Shown here one piece after another: positions 43,108-53,031 of a stretch of 64,000 nucleotides of DNA. The translations under genes and the position numbers were made by a program. How positions within the stretch are numbered: the stretch's first letter is position 1; each line of letters begins with the position of its first letter. The notes under the pieces are model-generated. The model made no database searches and had not been told where the DNA came from. It was given only the letters and a program-made list of their open reading frames with translations. This stretch comes from Chitinophagaceae bacterium (GTDB lineage Bacteria > Bacteroidota > Bacteroidia > Chitinophagales > Chitinophagaceae). The stretch covers positions 62,001 through 126,000 of the forward strand of contig CANFHA010000016.1 in NCBI GenBank assembly GCA_947446645.1, written 5' to 3'.

Positions 43108-45390
43108 CTATTTCACTATCCTCAGCTTTGCATAGTTCAGCATTATTTTCTTTACGCCATGCCCGGTGCCAAAGTCTATGCCCGCTATACGGTTGTTAGC
43201 ACCGCCTTCTATGGTTAGTATTTTGCCAAAACCAAACTTCTGGTGTTCCACCTGCATCCCTACTTCCATACCTTCTACTTCGTCCGCTACAAAATTGGAA
43301 GATGGCGTATGTGGCGCAGGCGCGCCTGCAGCAAGCTTATCTGCCAGTTTTTTCAGCGAAGGCATTTTGTCAAACGTCTGGTTCAGCATACTGCCAAAGC
43401 CTCCGGTATGCGCAGCCGGTTTGTTGCTGATACCGGTAAACGTCCGGTCCAGGTGTGCCGCAGGTATCTCTTCTATAAAGCGGCTTGGGTCATTCTGCAC
43501 CAGGCTGCCGAAACGGTAGCGGCTGTTTGCGTACGTGATCCACAGGCGTTCCTTAGCGCGGGTAATAGCCACATAAAACAGGCGTCGTTCTTCCTCAAGA
43601 TCGGCACGGTCATAGAGGCTCATAGAGCTTGGAAAAAGATTCTCTTCCAGCCCCACTACAAACACACCGGGAAACTCAAGGCCCTTGGCTGCATGTATGG
43701 TCATCAGTTTCACTACATCGGCATTGGCATCATTATTCTGGTCGGCATCTGTGAGCAGTGTTATCTGTTGCAGGTAGCTGCCCAGGCTTTTGTCCAGCAG
43801 TTCTCCTTCTTCATCGGGTGTTTCGGTAAATTCTTTTATTGAGTTCAGCAGTTCCTGCACGTTCTCGTATCGTGCCAGGCCTTCTACGCTCTTGTCGTTA
43901 TATAGTTCTGCTACAAGGCCGGTATGCTTGCCCACAGCAAATGCCACATCATATGCATTCTGCTTCTCCAGCATGGTGCGGAAGCTCTTTATCATCATCA
44001 CAAACCCTTCCAGCTGCGAGGAGTGTATACCACTCATCTCCGGCTGCGATATCACTTCCCAGAAAGTTTTGTCCAGCTCATTTGCCCGAACAATGATGCG
44101 CTCTATACTCGTCTTGCCTATACCGCGTGTAGGATAGTTAATGATGCGCTTTATATTCTCTTCATCTTGTGAATTGACGATCACCCGCAGATAAGCCAGG
44201 TAATCCTTCACCTCCTTGCGGCTGTAGAACGATGTACCCCCTACCAGCTTGTAAGGAATGCTCATACGCCTCAGGCTTTCCTCAAACGAGCGGCTCTGGG
44301 CATTAGTGCGGTAAAGTATAGCAAAATCTTTGTTGCTGTAGTGGTTGCGCATCTGCTGCTCTTTTATAGCATCTGCCACAAACCGGCCTTCGTCATTGTC
44401 GGTCATAGTGCGCGCCAGCACTATTTTCTCACCTTCCAGGTTGCTCGTCCACAGTTCCTTGGGTATCTGGTTCTTGTTATTGCCTATTACGTTGTTGGCT
44501 ACATTCAGTATGGTCTGCGTGCTGCGGTAGTTCTGTTCCAGCTTCACCACTTTCACATCCTCATAGTCATCCTGGAACTGAAGTATGTTTTGAACCGTGG
44601 CACCACGAAACGAATAGATACTCTGTGCATCATCGCCCACCACGCAAATGTTCTCATGGCGTGCGCCCAGCATTTTTATTATCGCATACTGCGCCACATT
44701 GGTATCCTGGTACTCATCTATAAGTATGTAATGGAAACGCCCCTGGTATTTTGCGAGCGCCTCCGGATGATGTGTAAGCAGCACATACATTTTAAAAAGC
44801 AGGTCATCAAAATCCATCGCGCCATTTTTAAAACAGCGTTTGGCATATGCCTCATATATGGCCCCCATCACTGGCCGGTTGCTGCGGGCATCCTCTTGCT
44901 GTATCTGGGTATCCTGCTTGTAAATGGCCGGGTCTATAAGAGCGTTCTTTGCCGCACTGATGCGGTTATAAACAAATGCTGCTTTGTAGTGCTTATCGTC
45001 AAGGTTCATTTCCTTCACTATATCTTTCACCACCCCTTTTGCATCGTCTGAATCGTATATAGTAAAGTTGTTCGGGTATCCCAGTTTATTAGCCTCTGCC
45101 CGCAGTATGCGTGCAAATACGGAGTGAAATGTGCCGATATACAGGTTCCTGGCTTCTGTATTGCCGAGCGTGTGCTCCACTCTTTCCTTCATTTCCGCTG
45201 CAGCCTTATTGGTAAAGGTGAGCGCAAGTATATTAAAAGCATCCACACCACTGTTCATCAGGTGAGCTATACGCGTAGTAAGCACCTTGGTTTTTCCGCT
45301 GCCTGCACCCGCCACTATCATTATAGGCCCATCCTTATGCTCCACCGCCACACGCTGCTGTTCATTCAATCCCTGTAAATAATTCTGCAT
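43108..45390 (-). CDS. pcrA: ATP-dependent DNA helicase, PcrA/UvrD type
   Basis: A 760-residue superfamily 1A helicase that unwinds DNA 3' to 5' in repair and replication restart. The motifs are in order: Q-motif L-N-E-Q-Q-R (8-13), Walker A G-A-G-S-G-K-T (28-34), D-E-Y-Q-D-T (about 224-229), G-D-D-A-Q-S-I-Y-S-F-R (about 250-260), Y-R-T (about 353), T-I-H-A-A-K-G-L-E (about 563-571) and V-A-I-T-R-A-K-E-R (about 609-617). The C-terminal Tudor-like domain (Q-K-F-G-F-G, about 715) is that of PcrA. It stands alone; its own promoter box overlaps the ATG area. Confidence 0.95.
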   Translation of the reverse strand: MQNYLQGLNEQQRVAVEHKDGPIMIVAGAGSGKTKVLTTRIAHLMNSGVDAFNILALTFTNKAAAEMKERVEHTLGNTEARNLYIGTFHSVFARILRAEANKLGYPNNFTIYDSDDAKGVVKDIVKEMNLDDKHYKAAFVYNRISAAKNALIDPAIYKQDTQIQQEDARSNRPVMGAIYEAYAKRCFKNGAMDFDDLLFKMYVLLTHHPEALAKYQGRFHYILIDEYQDTNVAQYAIIKMLGARHENICVVGDDAQSIYSFRGATVQNILQFQDDYEDVKVVKLEQNYRSTQTILNVANNVIGNNKNQIPKELWTSNLEGEKIVLARTMTDNDEGRFVADAIKEQQMRNHYSNKDFAILYRTNAQSRSFEESLRRMSIPYKLVGGTSFYSRKEVKDYLAYLRVIVNSQDEENIKRIINYPTRGIGKTSIERIIVRANELDKTFWEVISQPEMSGIHSSQLEGFVMMIKSFRTMLEKQNAYDVAFAVGKHTGLVAELYNDKSVEGLARYENVQELLNSIKEFTETPDEEGELLDKSLGSYLQQITLLTDADQNNDANADVVKLMTIHAAKGLEFPGVFVVGLEENLFPSSMSLYDRADLEEERRLFYVAITRAKERLWITYANSRYRFGSLVQNDPSRFIEEIPAAHLDRTFTGISNKPAAHTGGFGSMLNQTFDKMPSLKKLADKLAAGAPAPHTPSSNFVADEVEGMEVGMQVEHQKFGFGKILTIEGGANNRIAGIDFGTGHGVKKIMLNYAKLRIVK

Positions 45391-45394
45391 GCTG

Positions 45395-45402
45395 CAAATT
45401 TA
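45395..45402 (-). promoter_or_regulatory. Putative -7 box of pcrA/uvrD promoter
   Basis: On the minus strand TAAATTTG followed by CAGC and then the ATG, only 4 bp after the box, as for gpmI. The resulting mRNA would be nearly leaderless. Confidence 0.45.
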
Positions 45403-45648
45403 AGACTGGAATTTGGAATAAGCGGGCAGTAAAAGCGATTGGGGATAAATAGCTGGCAACTTAAGGGGCAGGAATATTGCCTGAGTACTGAACTCTCAGG
45501 ATTTTGATAAGTATTCCAAAACAATAAAATATCTACGGTCGTTGGCTGGTAGGTGATGGCAAAAAATGTTCGCCCGGTAATGTTGAATCTGCTTACCAAG
45601 CAGTAGTAAGTCAAATTTTTTATACAACTCACAAACCTATTTACGATC

Positions 45649-47232
45649 TCAGTTCTTCACCACCTTCCCTGCATATTCACCGTTCACCTTCACCAGGAAC
45701 ATGCCGGAAGGCAGATCGGTGAGTCTTAGGCTTACGCTCTCGGCATTGAATGTTCCGCTATAGACCTGTTTTCCTGCACCGGTAGTAATCACTACTGTCT
45801 TTATCTTATTACCGGTTTTATCGCCTGCCGCCGCAGCCAGTGTTATATTCAACTCGTCCTTTGTAGGGTTTGAGGTTATTCTGATGCGCTCGGCAAACGT
45901 CCGTGTTCTTTCAGCTTCCGGAACAATCGGTTTGGCAGGTTTGGTACTGGTCGTGTCTCCAAGTACTACCGTCTGTATCGCTTTCTTTTTCGCCGCGGGA
46001 AACAGTACATTGTTAAGTATAAGTCTATAGCCCGGTGAGTTAGGATGTTTACTGAGATCAGTTGGTAGGTTGTTGATTTGATGCTGGTAATCTTCCGGGT
46101 CATGGCCTCCGTAAAACGTCCATGTTCCATTACCAAACTCGCCATGAATATAGCGGGCTTCATTGAACCTTGCGAAATCTGCCAGTACCTGCACAGATGG
46201 TTTTAAAACCGCTTTGCGAAAGGCGGTTGTCTGCCCCATAAATCCCTTGATGCTGCTCGTGTGATTCTGGCAAAGCATCGCAGCCGCCGGGTCAAACTTT
46301 GCCGGATATTTGATAAGATTAAAGCGGTCACTGTCGGCAGTAATAAAACGATAGTTTGTAGCATCAATGCTGGAGTACTCATATTCCAGCATGTTGGTAG
46401 ATACAGTGAAATTTTGAAAAGCAAAACACTTTGAATAGTCCAGTTTATTTTGCGCCTGTGGGTCCATTTTATCACCGTCATACGCTGTATCACAAATGTC
46501 TGTTCCATCGGCGGCCTGGGCTATATCGTAGGTATCGGTAGCCGAGCACATAGCAAACATGTTGCCGCCGCTACCTACAAATGCACGTATTTTCTTCACC
46601 ACTGCCAGCTGCATTTGCGATACTTTCCTGAAGCCATTCCTGGCTGCCAGTATCTCGGCGGCTTTCTTATCATTTATATACCACGTTGCTGCGCGGAACT
46701 GTCCCCAGAATTTTCCATACTGGCCCGTAAAATCTTCGTGGTGCAGGTGCAGCCAGTCATATTTGTCCAGGTCGCCCGCCAGCACCTCGCTGGCATATAT
46801 CTTGTCGAACGGGATCTCGGCATAAGTCAGCGCCAGGGTTACTGCATCGTCCCACGGCTCTTTATTCAGCGGAGTATACACGGCTATTTTCGGTGGCTTC
46901 TCCAGTTTTATTATTTCACCGTTAAAGTGCGGGTCGTGCAGCTTTTTTGCGATCACTGCATATGCTGCATCCGTTATTTTTTTGCAGGTCACTCCCTTTA
47001 GCCTGCATTGGTTTTCTATCCCTGCCGAATATTCCATTACAAAACTGCCTCCCTTGTAATTGAGCAGCCAATATACAGGTGTGCCTTGCTTCAGTGCTGC
47101 AAACGCAATACCGTATGCCTTTAAATAATTGGATTGTCCTTTTTCATCCATGGGTATGAGTACCTTGGATGCATGGGCTGCCTGAAAAACAAACAAACAG
47201 AAGAAGAATATAATAAGATGCGTTCGCCCCAT
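45649..47232 (-). CDS. T9SS-exported protein of the 'asparagine synthetase B' family
   Basis: Start chosen at the ATG at 47232 (527 residues), which opens on the signal peptide (G-R-T-H-L-I-I-F-F-F, cleavage H-A-S). Residues about 22-420 match a Bacteroidota family often called asparagine synthetase B, with K-V-L-I-P-M-D, L-N-Y-K-G-G-S-F, H-L-H-H-E-D-F-T-G-Q-Y and S-A-T-D-T-Y; it has no glutaminase or ATP-PPi motifs of a real AsnB. The last ~80 residues form a T9SS type A sorting domain (S-N-P-T-K-D-E-L-N, L-P-S-G-M-F-L-V-K-V). It is therefore outer-surface or secreted. Function unknown. Confidence 0.8.
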   Translation of the reverse strand: MGRTHLIIFFFCLFVFQAAHASKVLIPMDEKGQSNYLKAYGIAFAALKQGTPVYWLLNYKGGSFVMEYSAGIENQCRLKGVTCKKITDAAYAVIAKKLHDPHFNGEIIKLEKPPKIAVYTPLNKEPWDDAVTLALTYAEIPFDKIYASEVLAGDLDKYDWLHLHHEDFTGQYGKFWGQFRAATWYINDKKAAEILAARNGFRKVSQMQLAVVKKIRAFVGSGGNMFAMCSATDTYDIAQAADGTDICDTAYDGDKMDPQAQNKLDYSKCFAFQNFTVSTNMLEYEYSSIDATNYRFITADSDRFNLIKYPAKFDPAAAMLCQNHTSSIKGFMGQTTAFRKAVLKPSVQVLADFARFNEARYIHGEFGNGTWTFYGGHDPEDYQHQINNLPTDLSKHPNSPGYRLILNNVLFPAAKKKAIQTVVLGDTTSTKPAKPIVPEAERTRTFAERIRITSNPTKDELNITLAAAAGDKTGNKIKTVVITTGAGKQVYSGTFNAESVSLRLTDLPSGMFLVKVNGEYAGKVVKN

Positions 47233-47438
47233 ATTGTAAAATAGCAAACAGGGGTGAACAATCAAAAAACGAGGGTGAATAAATTACTAACCAATAGTTA
47301 ATGTACTATTTTTTGCTGTATGATAAACTGGTCCGGTAGCACCACATTGTAGTATGATCCCATATTTAATGGGCTTCATTATGGTACTAAGTTTTAGTTT
47401 CTTTCTTTTACTTTTAAAATACTATTTCTGAGACAAAC

Positions 47439-49505
47439 TTGAACCGCTGGCCGCTTCATAAGGCATACTTCTGGGAAACCGCACCGTTCTTCCGGATATT
47501 GCTGCCCTTTGTGGCAGGCATCGTGATTTATGATGCCCGGTGGTTCACCATTCCTGTTATTGTTGTTGCTGCTGCCCTTATCAGCTCATTTATCGTTTAT
47601 GCCCTGGCAGCTGTCGTAAGTCAAAACACTTTCGTAAAGATCGCGTCAGCAATTGGCTTGAATATTTTCCTGTTTTTATCCGGTATTTCTGTTTCTTACT
47701 ACAGTGATGCAAGAAGCTATAAGATGTGGTTCGGTCATCGTGTGAATGAACCATATGCCTGCCTGGCAAGGATAGCCACTGCCCCCGTGGAAAAGGAACA
47801 TGTATGGAAATTGCGTGTGCAGGTAGTTGCAAGCGGAGTAGATAACAAAATTGCGACCGCTTCTGGTGATGCCTTTTTATACGTTTACAAAGATAGATAC
47901 CCCATGCTGCTGCACAAAGGGGATAGTATATGGGTACCGGGCAAGTGGCAACCGATAAAGAATTCGGGTAATCCATTTGAATTTGACTATGCAACGTTTT
48001 GCCGTCGAAATGGTGTTTTCTACCAGCAGTTCTGCAGCATGAACAATATACGCCTCTACGCAACTGCCGACCCACTGGCAATGCCGCTTGCGGACAAATG
48101 CCATGACTGGTGTATGCAGCAACTGGACAGGTATATGCCAGGCACTAAGGCCAAAGGTCTGATACAGGCCATGCTGCTTGGTGATGAAGTGAACCTTGAT
48201 GAAGACCTGCGCCAGTCTTACGCTGACACCGGCATAGTCCATATCATAGCGATATCAGGTGGCAATGTCGCTATTTTCTTTATTGTAATTTCCTTCTTAC
48301 TACGTTGGCTGCGGCATAAAAAGTACAGGTGGATCAGGTTTGCTATTGCCCTGCCGCTGGTTTGGTTTTATATAGTTATGGCCGGCGCACCTCCTTCTGC
48401 TGTTCGTGCGGCAATCATGTTCACATTGCTGGCTTTTTCAGTGATGCTGCAAAAAAGTAACAATAGCCTCAACCAGCTTTTTGCTACAGCTTTCCTGCTA
48501 CTTTTTGCCCAGCCCGCATGGTTGTTTTCTGTCGGGTTCCAGCTGTCGTTTGTCGCCGTCTTATCGTTAATACTGTTTTACACACCCGTATACAAGTGGC
48601 TGTCGCCAGTAAGTAAAGTAGCAAAATGCCTGTGGAGTACAGCGGCTGCAAGTATTGCCGCAGAAGTGCTGGTGGCGCCCCTGGTTATATACTACTTCCA
48701 TACTTTCCCGCTGTTATTCCTGGTGGCCAATGTTGCGGCCTACATTTTTATGACACTTGCCCTCATTCTCGGTATCGTTGTTATTGCTGTCAGTTTTATG
48801 TCTCCGGTAGCAGATTGCCTCGGCAAGTGCACAGAGTGTATCGTTACTGCATTTGATAAGATCGTCTCATTCTTACAGCATGGAAACCCGGAATCATTCC
48901 ATTTCCTGGTGCTCACCGGCTTTGAGTTAGTCGTTGCATTTGTTGCTATCACATGCCTCTCCGTTTTTCTGATTAGGAAAAAGAAGACGGCATTGTACGC
49001 CGGATTAAGCGCCTGTATTTTATTATTCTCTTCCTTTTGCATTGATGAGTGGCAGGCCCTGCATCAGCAGAAGCTTATTGTTTACAACATTAATAAGGCG
49101 AACTATATAGAGTGGATAAATGGTAAACAATTCCTGGTACTGAAAGCAGATACCGGCATCACAAAGAAGACTGACTATGCCGCCAAACCGGCCCATATCG
49201 GTTTCCATGCATGGCATCAGGGCAAAGCGGAGAAGGTTGATATAGTTGATGTAAACGGCAAAAACGTTCTTCTGCTTACTGATCCGGTCGATACCAACCT
49301 CACATTCCATGCAGACTATCTCATAATAAACCAAAACGTTCTGCAATCCCCTGCTGCGCTGAAAAATGTATTTTCGCCTTCCCTCATTATTGTTGGCAAT
49401 GCCAGTCCCCCAAACTTGCTGGATAGATTTATAACGGCATGCACAGAAGCCCATATTCCTGTTCATGCTACTGGCAGGGATGGTGCCTTTGTATTGGCTC
49501 ATTAG
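47439..49505 (+). CDS. ComEC/Rec2-like DNA-uptake membrane protein
   Basis: A 688-residue polytopic membrane protein. It starts with TTG at 47439; no ATG or GTG lies near the conserved N-terminus (R-I-L-L-P-F-V-A-G-I) and the stop upstream in frame is at 47415. The competence domain has H-I-I-A-I-S-G-G-N-V (about 266-275) and A-G-A-P-P-S-A-V-R-A (about 312-321). It lacks the C-terminal metallo-beta-lactamase nuclease H-x-H-x-D-H motif, so is the short type. It transports single DNA strands across the inner membrane. comF is also in the window. Confidence 0.85.
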   Translation: MNRWPLHKAYFWETAPFFRILLPFVAGIVIYDARWFTIPVIVVAAALISSFIVYALAAVVSQNTFVKIASAIGLNIFLFLSGISVSYYSDARSYKMWFGHRVNEPYACLARIATAPVEKEHVWKLRVQVVASGVDNKIATASGDAFLYVYKDRYPMLLHKGDSIWVPGKWQPIKNSGNPFEFDYATFCRRNGVFYQQFCSMNNIRLYATADPLAMPLADKCHDWCMQQLDRYMPGTKAKGLIQAMLLGDEVNLDEDLRQSYADTGIVHIIAISGGNVAIFFIVISFLLRWLRHKKYRWIRFAIALPLVWFYIVMAGAPPSAVRAAIMFTLLAFSVMLQKSNNSLNQLFATAFLLLFAQPAWLFSVGFQLSFVAVLSLILFYTPVYKWLSPVSKVAKCLWSTAAASIAAEVLVAPLVIYYFHTFPLLFLVANVAAYIFMTLALILGIVVIAVSFMSPVADCLGKCTECIVTAFDKIVSFLQHGNPESFHFLVLTGFELVVAFVAITCLSVFLIRKKKTALYAGLSACILLFSSFCIDEWQALHQQKLIVYNINKANYIEWINGKQFLVLKADTGITKKTDYAAKPAHIGFHAWHQGKAEKVDIVDVNGKNVLLLTDPVDTNLTFHADYLIINQNVLQSPAALKNVFSPSLIIVGNASPPNLLDRFITACTEAHIPVHATGRDGAFVLAH

Positions 49506-49589
49506 CCGCATCACAAATATATCTTAAAACCAACCTGCTGTCTCGCGTGCTGCTGTATGTTGTGTAGTTTTGTAATATAATCTTTCCAT

Positions 49590-50321
49590 TTGCGGTCACT
49601 GCTCCTCTTCTGCTTTTTATTGTCAGTTACGGCCTGCGCACAGGCGCAGGTGCTCAGGGGTGTAATAATAGATGGTGAGACCAAACAACCGCTTTCCCCG
49701 GTTAATGTGGTTGATAATGCCAATTCACAATCTACCGCTACCAGCGATCGTGGTCTCTTTTACCTTTCCGCAAAAAACGGTGATGTCATTTCATTTTCCT
49801 ACATAGGCTACCACACCATACAGCGACTGGCCAATACCGATACGGTAATGCATATAGAAATGTTTCCGCTGAGCGTAAGCCTGCAGGAATATGTGCTGCA
49901 CCCGGAGTACACACCCTATCAGCAGGATTCGGTAGAAATGGTGACGCGCTATAGCACCGAGTTAAATAAAAAGCCGGTAAAAGTAGGTTTCAGCAGTGCG
50001 AACGGTGGCGGCTTTACCGGGCTTATAGGTCGGCCGGTGCAAAAAATGTCTAAGAGCTACAAGCAGAACAAAAAATTCAAAGAGAATTTTCAAAGGGAAC
50101 AGGAACAGAAATATATTGATACCCGGTATACACAAAAACTCACATCGGCGCTTACCGGCATCACCGGCGACTCGCTCGCTATGTTTATGAATACCTATCC
50201 ATTGGAGTATAAATTTGCCCGCACAGCCACCGACCTGGAAATAAAAATGTGGATACGTGGCAATTACAGGGACTATATGAAGGTGCGACCACCTGCTGTT
50301 ACCAGCCGAAAAACAAAGTAG
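49590..50321 (+). CDS. CarboxypepD_reg-like domain secreted protein
   Basis: A 243-residue protein starting with TTG at 49590, which opens directly on a signal peptide (R-S-L-L-L-F-C-F-L-L, end A-Q-A-Q). Residues about 20-100 form a carboxypeptidase-regulatory-like fold (G-V-I-I-D-G-E-T-K-Q-P-L, S-D-R-G-L-F, F-S-Y-I-G-Y). The rest is K/Q-rich and unassigned. Likely periplasmic or attached to the outer membrane. Such a domain alone, without barrel, is common in Bacteroidota. Upstream, TAGTTTTG near 49566 matches TAnnTTTG. Confidence 0.72.
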   Translation: MRSLLLFCFLLSVTACAQAQVLRGVIIDGETKQPLSPVNVVDNANSQSTATSDRGLFYLSAKNGDVISFSYIGYHTIQRLANTDTVMHIEMFPLSVSLQEYVLHPEYTPYQQDSVEMVTRYSTELNKKPVKVGFSSANGGGFTGLIGRPVQKMSKSYKQNKKFKENFQREQEQKYIDTRYTQKLTSALTGITGDSLAMFMNTYPLEYKFARTATDLEIKMWIRGNYRDYMKVRPPAVTSRKTK

Positions 50322-50461
50322 CAATATATACATTCATAGTGCGTACAAAAGGCGTAAAAGCGCACAGTCATGGCATCGCGCTGATATATTGATAATCCTA
50401 AAAAGTGTCTAATACCCCCACCTTTTAGTATTTTTACGGTTTTAACGCTAACCCATGCTTC

Positions 50462-52972
50462 ATGTGGCATAAAATAGCTGCCTTTATAATTAAGTACCGC
50501 ATTGCCCTGTTGATCTCCTTACTGGCGGCAACCGGGGTTATGGGGTATTTCGCCTCGCAGGTAAGGATCAGCTATGAATTTACCAGCGCAGTACCTACAG
50601 ATAATCCAAAATATATTGAGTACCAGGCCTTCCGCAAGCAGTTTGGCGAGGATGGTAACCTGATGGTTATCGGCATAAAGACCAAAGATTTCTTTTCCCC
50701 GGCTTTTTTTAACGACTACGCCTTGCTTGCAAAGCAGCTGGCTAAGGTAGACTCAGTAGAAAATGTGCTCAGCATACCCGGCGCCATTACCCTCGTAAAA
50801 GATACGGCTACGCAAAAGCTGACGCCACTGCCCATAGCCGGCACACCACCTTTTTCTAATATTGATAGTATAAGGCAGACGTTCGTAAACCTCCCGTTTT
50901 ACAAAGGCTTCCTGTATAACAATCGTGATACTCCTGCCTACATGATGGCGGTGCGCATCAGCAAGATCGTCCTCAACTCGGCAAAGCGTGCCGATGTAAT
51001 AAAGCATATTGTGGCGCTGGGAGATGCGTTCGGTAAGTCGCATAATGTAGAGATGCACTATTCCGGCCTGCCGCTTATACGCACAGAAATGGCGACAAAG
51101 GTGCAGACGGAAATGCGTTTGTTCCTGATCTTGTCATTTGTATTGACGGCCATTATATTGATCATATTCTTCAGGTCGTTTACAGCCGTATTATCTTCCA
51201 TGCTGGTAGTGGCTATAGGTGTGGTTTGGTCTATGGGCACTATAGTACTGCTCGGTTATAAGATCACCATACTCACAGCCCTCATCCCGCCGCTGGTAGT
51301 GGTGATAGGCATACCTAACTGTGTGTACCTCCTCAACAGGTACCACTATGAATACCACAGGAATCCGAATAAAATGAAGTCCCTGCTGCGTATGGTAGAC
51401 AGGATGGGGATTGTGACCTTCTTCACCAACCTTACTGCGGCTATCGGTTTTGGCGTATTCTTCTTTACTAAAAGCACCCTGCTCAAGGAGTTTGGCCTGG
51501 TGGCGGGCATCAATATCCTTGGGTTATTCTTTATTTCCCTGGTTTTTATCCCCGCTTTTTTCAGCTTTTTACCCCCGCCTAAAACCAAGCATACCAGCTA
51601 TCTCGAAAAGAAGTGGATCACCAACCTGCTTACCAGTATCACCGACTGGGTATTCAGTCACCGCATCTGGATATATGGCTTCACTATTGTTATTTGCATT
51701 TTCTCACTGGTAGGCGTTCTTAAGCTGAAAAACGATGCACATATAGTGGATGACCTGCCAAAGTCGGACAAGGTGTTCCTGGACCTGAAATTTTTTGAAA
51801 ACAATTTCCGTGGTGTCATGCCGCTGGAGATAGTGGTGGACACCCGCAAGAAGAATGGTGTATTGTCACTGGATGTACTGGGCAAAATTGACCGCATAGT
51901 AGATTCCATTCAAAAGTATCCTGAAATAGGCAGGCCGCTGGCCATTACTGAAGGCATCAAATTTGCTAACCAGGCCTACTTTGGCGGCGACACAGCCAAC
52001 TACGAGGTTCCGGGCGATATGCTGCAGGCTGCCTTCATAATGCCTTACCTGCGCACTGGCAAGGGTGATGACAACAGCATGTTCAATAAACTGCTGCATT
52101 CCTTTATTGATAAAGACAAGCAAAAGGCCCGCATCAGTGTGAGCATGGCCGACATTGGTTCCCGCCGCCTCCCCTCCCTGCTGGATAGCATCCAGTTCGA
52201 GATCATCCGCTCCCTCGATACCGGCAAATACAATATCACATTTACGGATACCAATAGCATCATACCCACTACCTATCGTATAGCCGGTCATTGGCCGTTC
52301 ATTGTGCGCACTACCCAGCAAAGGCTTTCTCCTGTACTGCCAAAATTTGACAGCAATAAGAAAAGTATTGATGTCACCTTTACAGGCACTACGGTTACTT
52401 TCCTTGAGGGTAGTAAATTCATAGTAAACAGCCTGCGTGATAGCCTGATACTTGCATTTATTATTATATTCAGTTGCATGGTCGCACTGTTCAGATCGTG
52501 GAGAATATTACTCATTTCCATTGTGGTAAACATAGTTCCTTTGTTAATAACTGCCGGTCTTATGGGCTGGATGGGAATACGCATAAAGCCGTCAACAGTG
52601 CTTGTATTCAGCGTTGCACTGGGTATTACCATAGATGTTACCATCAGGTTCCTGGTCAACTTTAAACAGGAGCTGGCACGGCACGATGATAGTATAGCCG
52701 ATACTGTGCACAGAACTATACATGATACAGGACTAAGTATTATTTATACGTCACTGATTCTCACAGCGGGTTTCGGTGTGTTTATACTGTCCCAGTTCGA
52801 CGGCACAAAAGCTCTTGGGTACTTAACTTCTATTACTTTGTTGCTGGCAATGGTCACTAACCTTATCTTGTTACCTGCTCTTTTGCTGTGGATGGATAAA
52901 GTGATTGAAAAGAAGAATAACGCACTGGATTTCCTCATGGATGAGGAGGACGGTGATAATGACCAGATATAA
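50462..52972 (+). CDS. MMPL/RND-superfamily transporter
   Basis: An 836-residue membrane protein with the duplicated RND layout: one helix, a large periplasmic domain (about 35-210), five helices (about 215-390), helix (about 402-420), a second periplasmic domain (about 425-650) and five helices (about 660-810). Conserved in family: G-I-P-N-C-V-Y-L-L-N-R-Y-H (about 281-293) and G-I-T-I-D-V-T-I-R-F-L (about 719-729), the loop-end segments. It belongs to the MMPL/HpnN-like group that exports lipids or hydrophobic compounds. Substrate unknown. It stands before a fatty acid hydroxylase gene (59 bp), which suggests lipid work. Confidence 0.88.
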   Translation: MWHKIAAFIIKYRIALLISLLAATGVMGYFASQVRISYEFTSAVPTDNPKYIEYQAFRKQFGEDGNLMVIGIKTKDFFSPAFFNDYALLAKQLAKVDSVENVLSIPGAITLVKDTATQKLTPLPIAGTPPFSNIDSIRQTFVNLPFYKGFLYNNRDTPAYMMAVRISKIVLNSAKRADVIKHIVALGDAFGKSHNVEMHYSGLPLIRTEMATKVQTEMRLFLILSFVLTAIILIIFFRSFTAVLSSMLVVAIGVVWSMGTIVLLGYKITILTALIPPLVVVIGIPNCVYLLNRYHYEYHRNPNKMKSLLRMVDRMGIVTFFTNLTAAIGFGVFFFTKSTLLKEFGLVAGINILGLFFISLVFIPAFFSFLPPPKTKHTSYLEKKWITNLLTSITDWVFSHRIWIYGFTIVICIFSLVGVLKLKNDAHIVDDLPKSDKVFLDLKFFENNFRGVMPLEIVVDTRKKNGVLSLDVLGKIDRIVDSIQKYPEIGRPLAITEGIKFANQAYFGGDTANYEVPGDMLQAAFIMPYLRTGKGDDNSMFNKLLHSFIDKDKQKARISVSMADIGSRRLPSLLDSIQFEIIRSLDTGKYNITFTDTNSIIPTTYRIAGHWPFIVRTTQQRLSPVLPKFDSNKKSIDVTFTGTTVTFLEGSKFIVNSLRDSLILAFIIIFSCMVALFRSWRILLISIVVNIVPLLITAGLMGWMGIRIKPSTVLVFSVALGITIDVTIRFLVNFKQELARHDDSIADTVHRTIHDTGLSIIYTSLILTAGFGVFILSQFDGTKALGYLTSITLLLAMVTNLILLPALLLWMDKVIEKKNNALDFLMDEEDGDNDQI

Positions 52973-53031
52973 CAAATTGATGGCGAGAAAAACCCCATAA
53001 AAGAGTAATTTATTATTTTTACGGGCGTGCT

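Noticed and set aside
45649..47232. Calling this gene asparagine synthetase (asnB)
   Set aside because: Signal peptide, T9SS sorting domain and lack of AsnB motifs contradict the enzyme name; it is only a family label.
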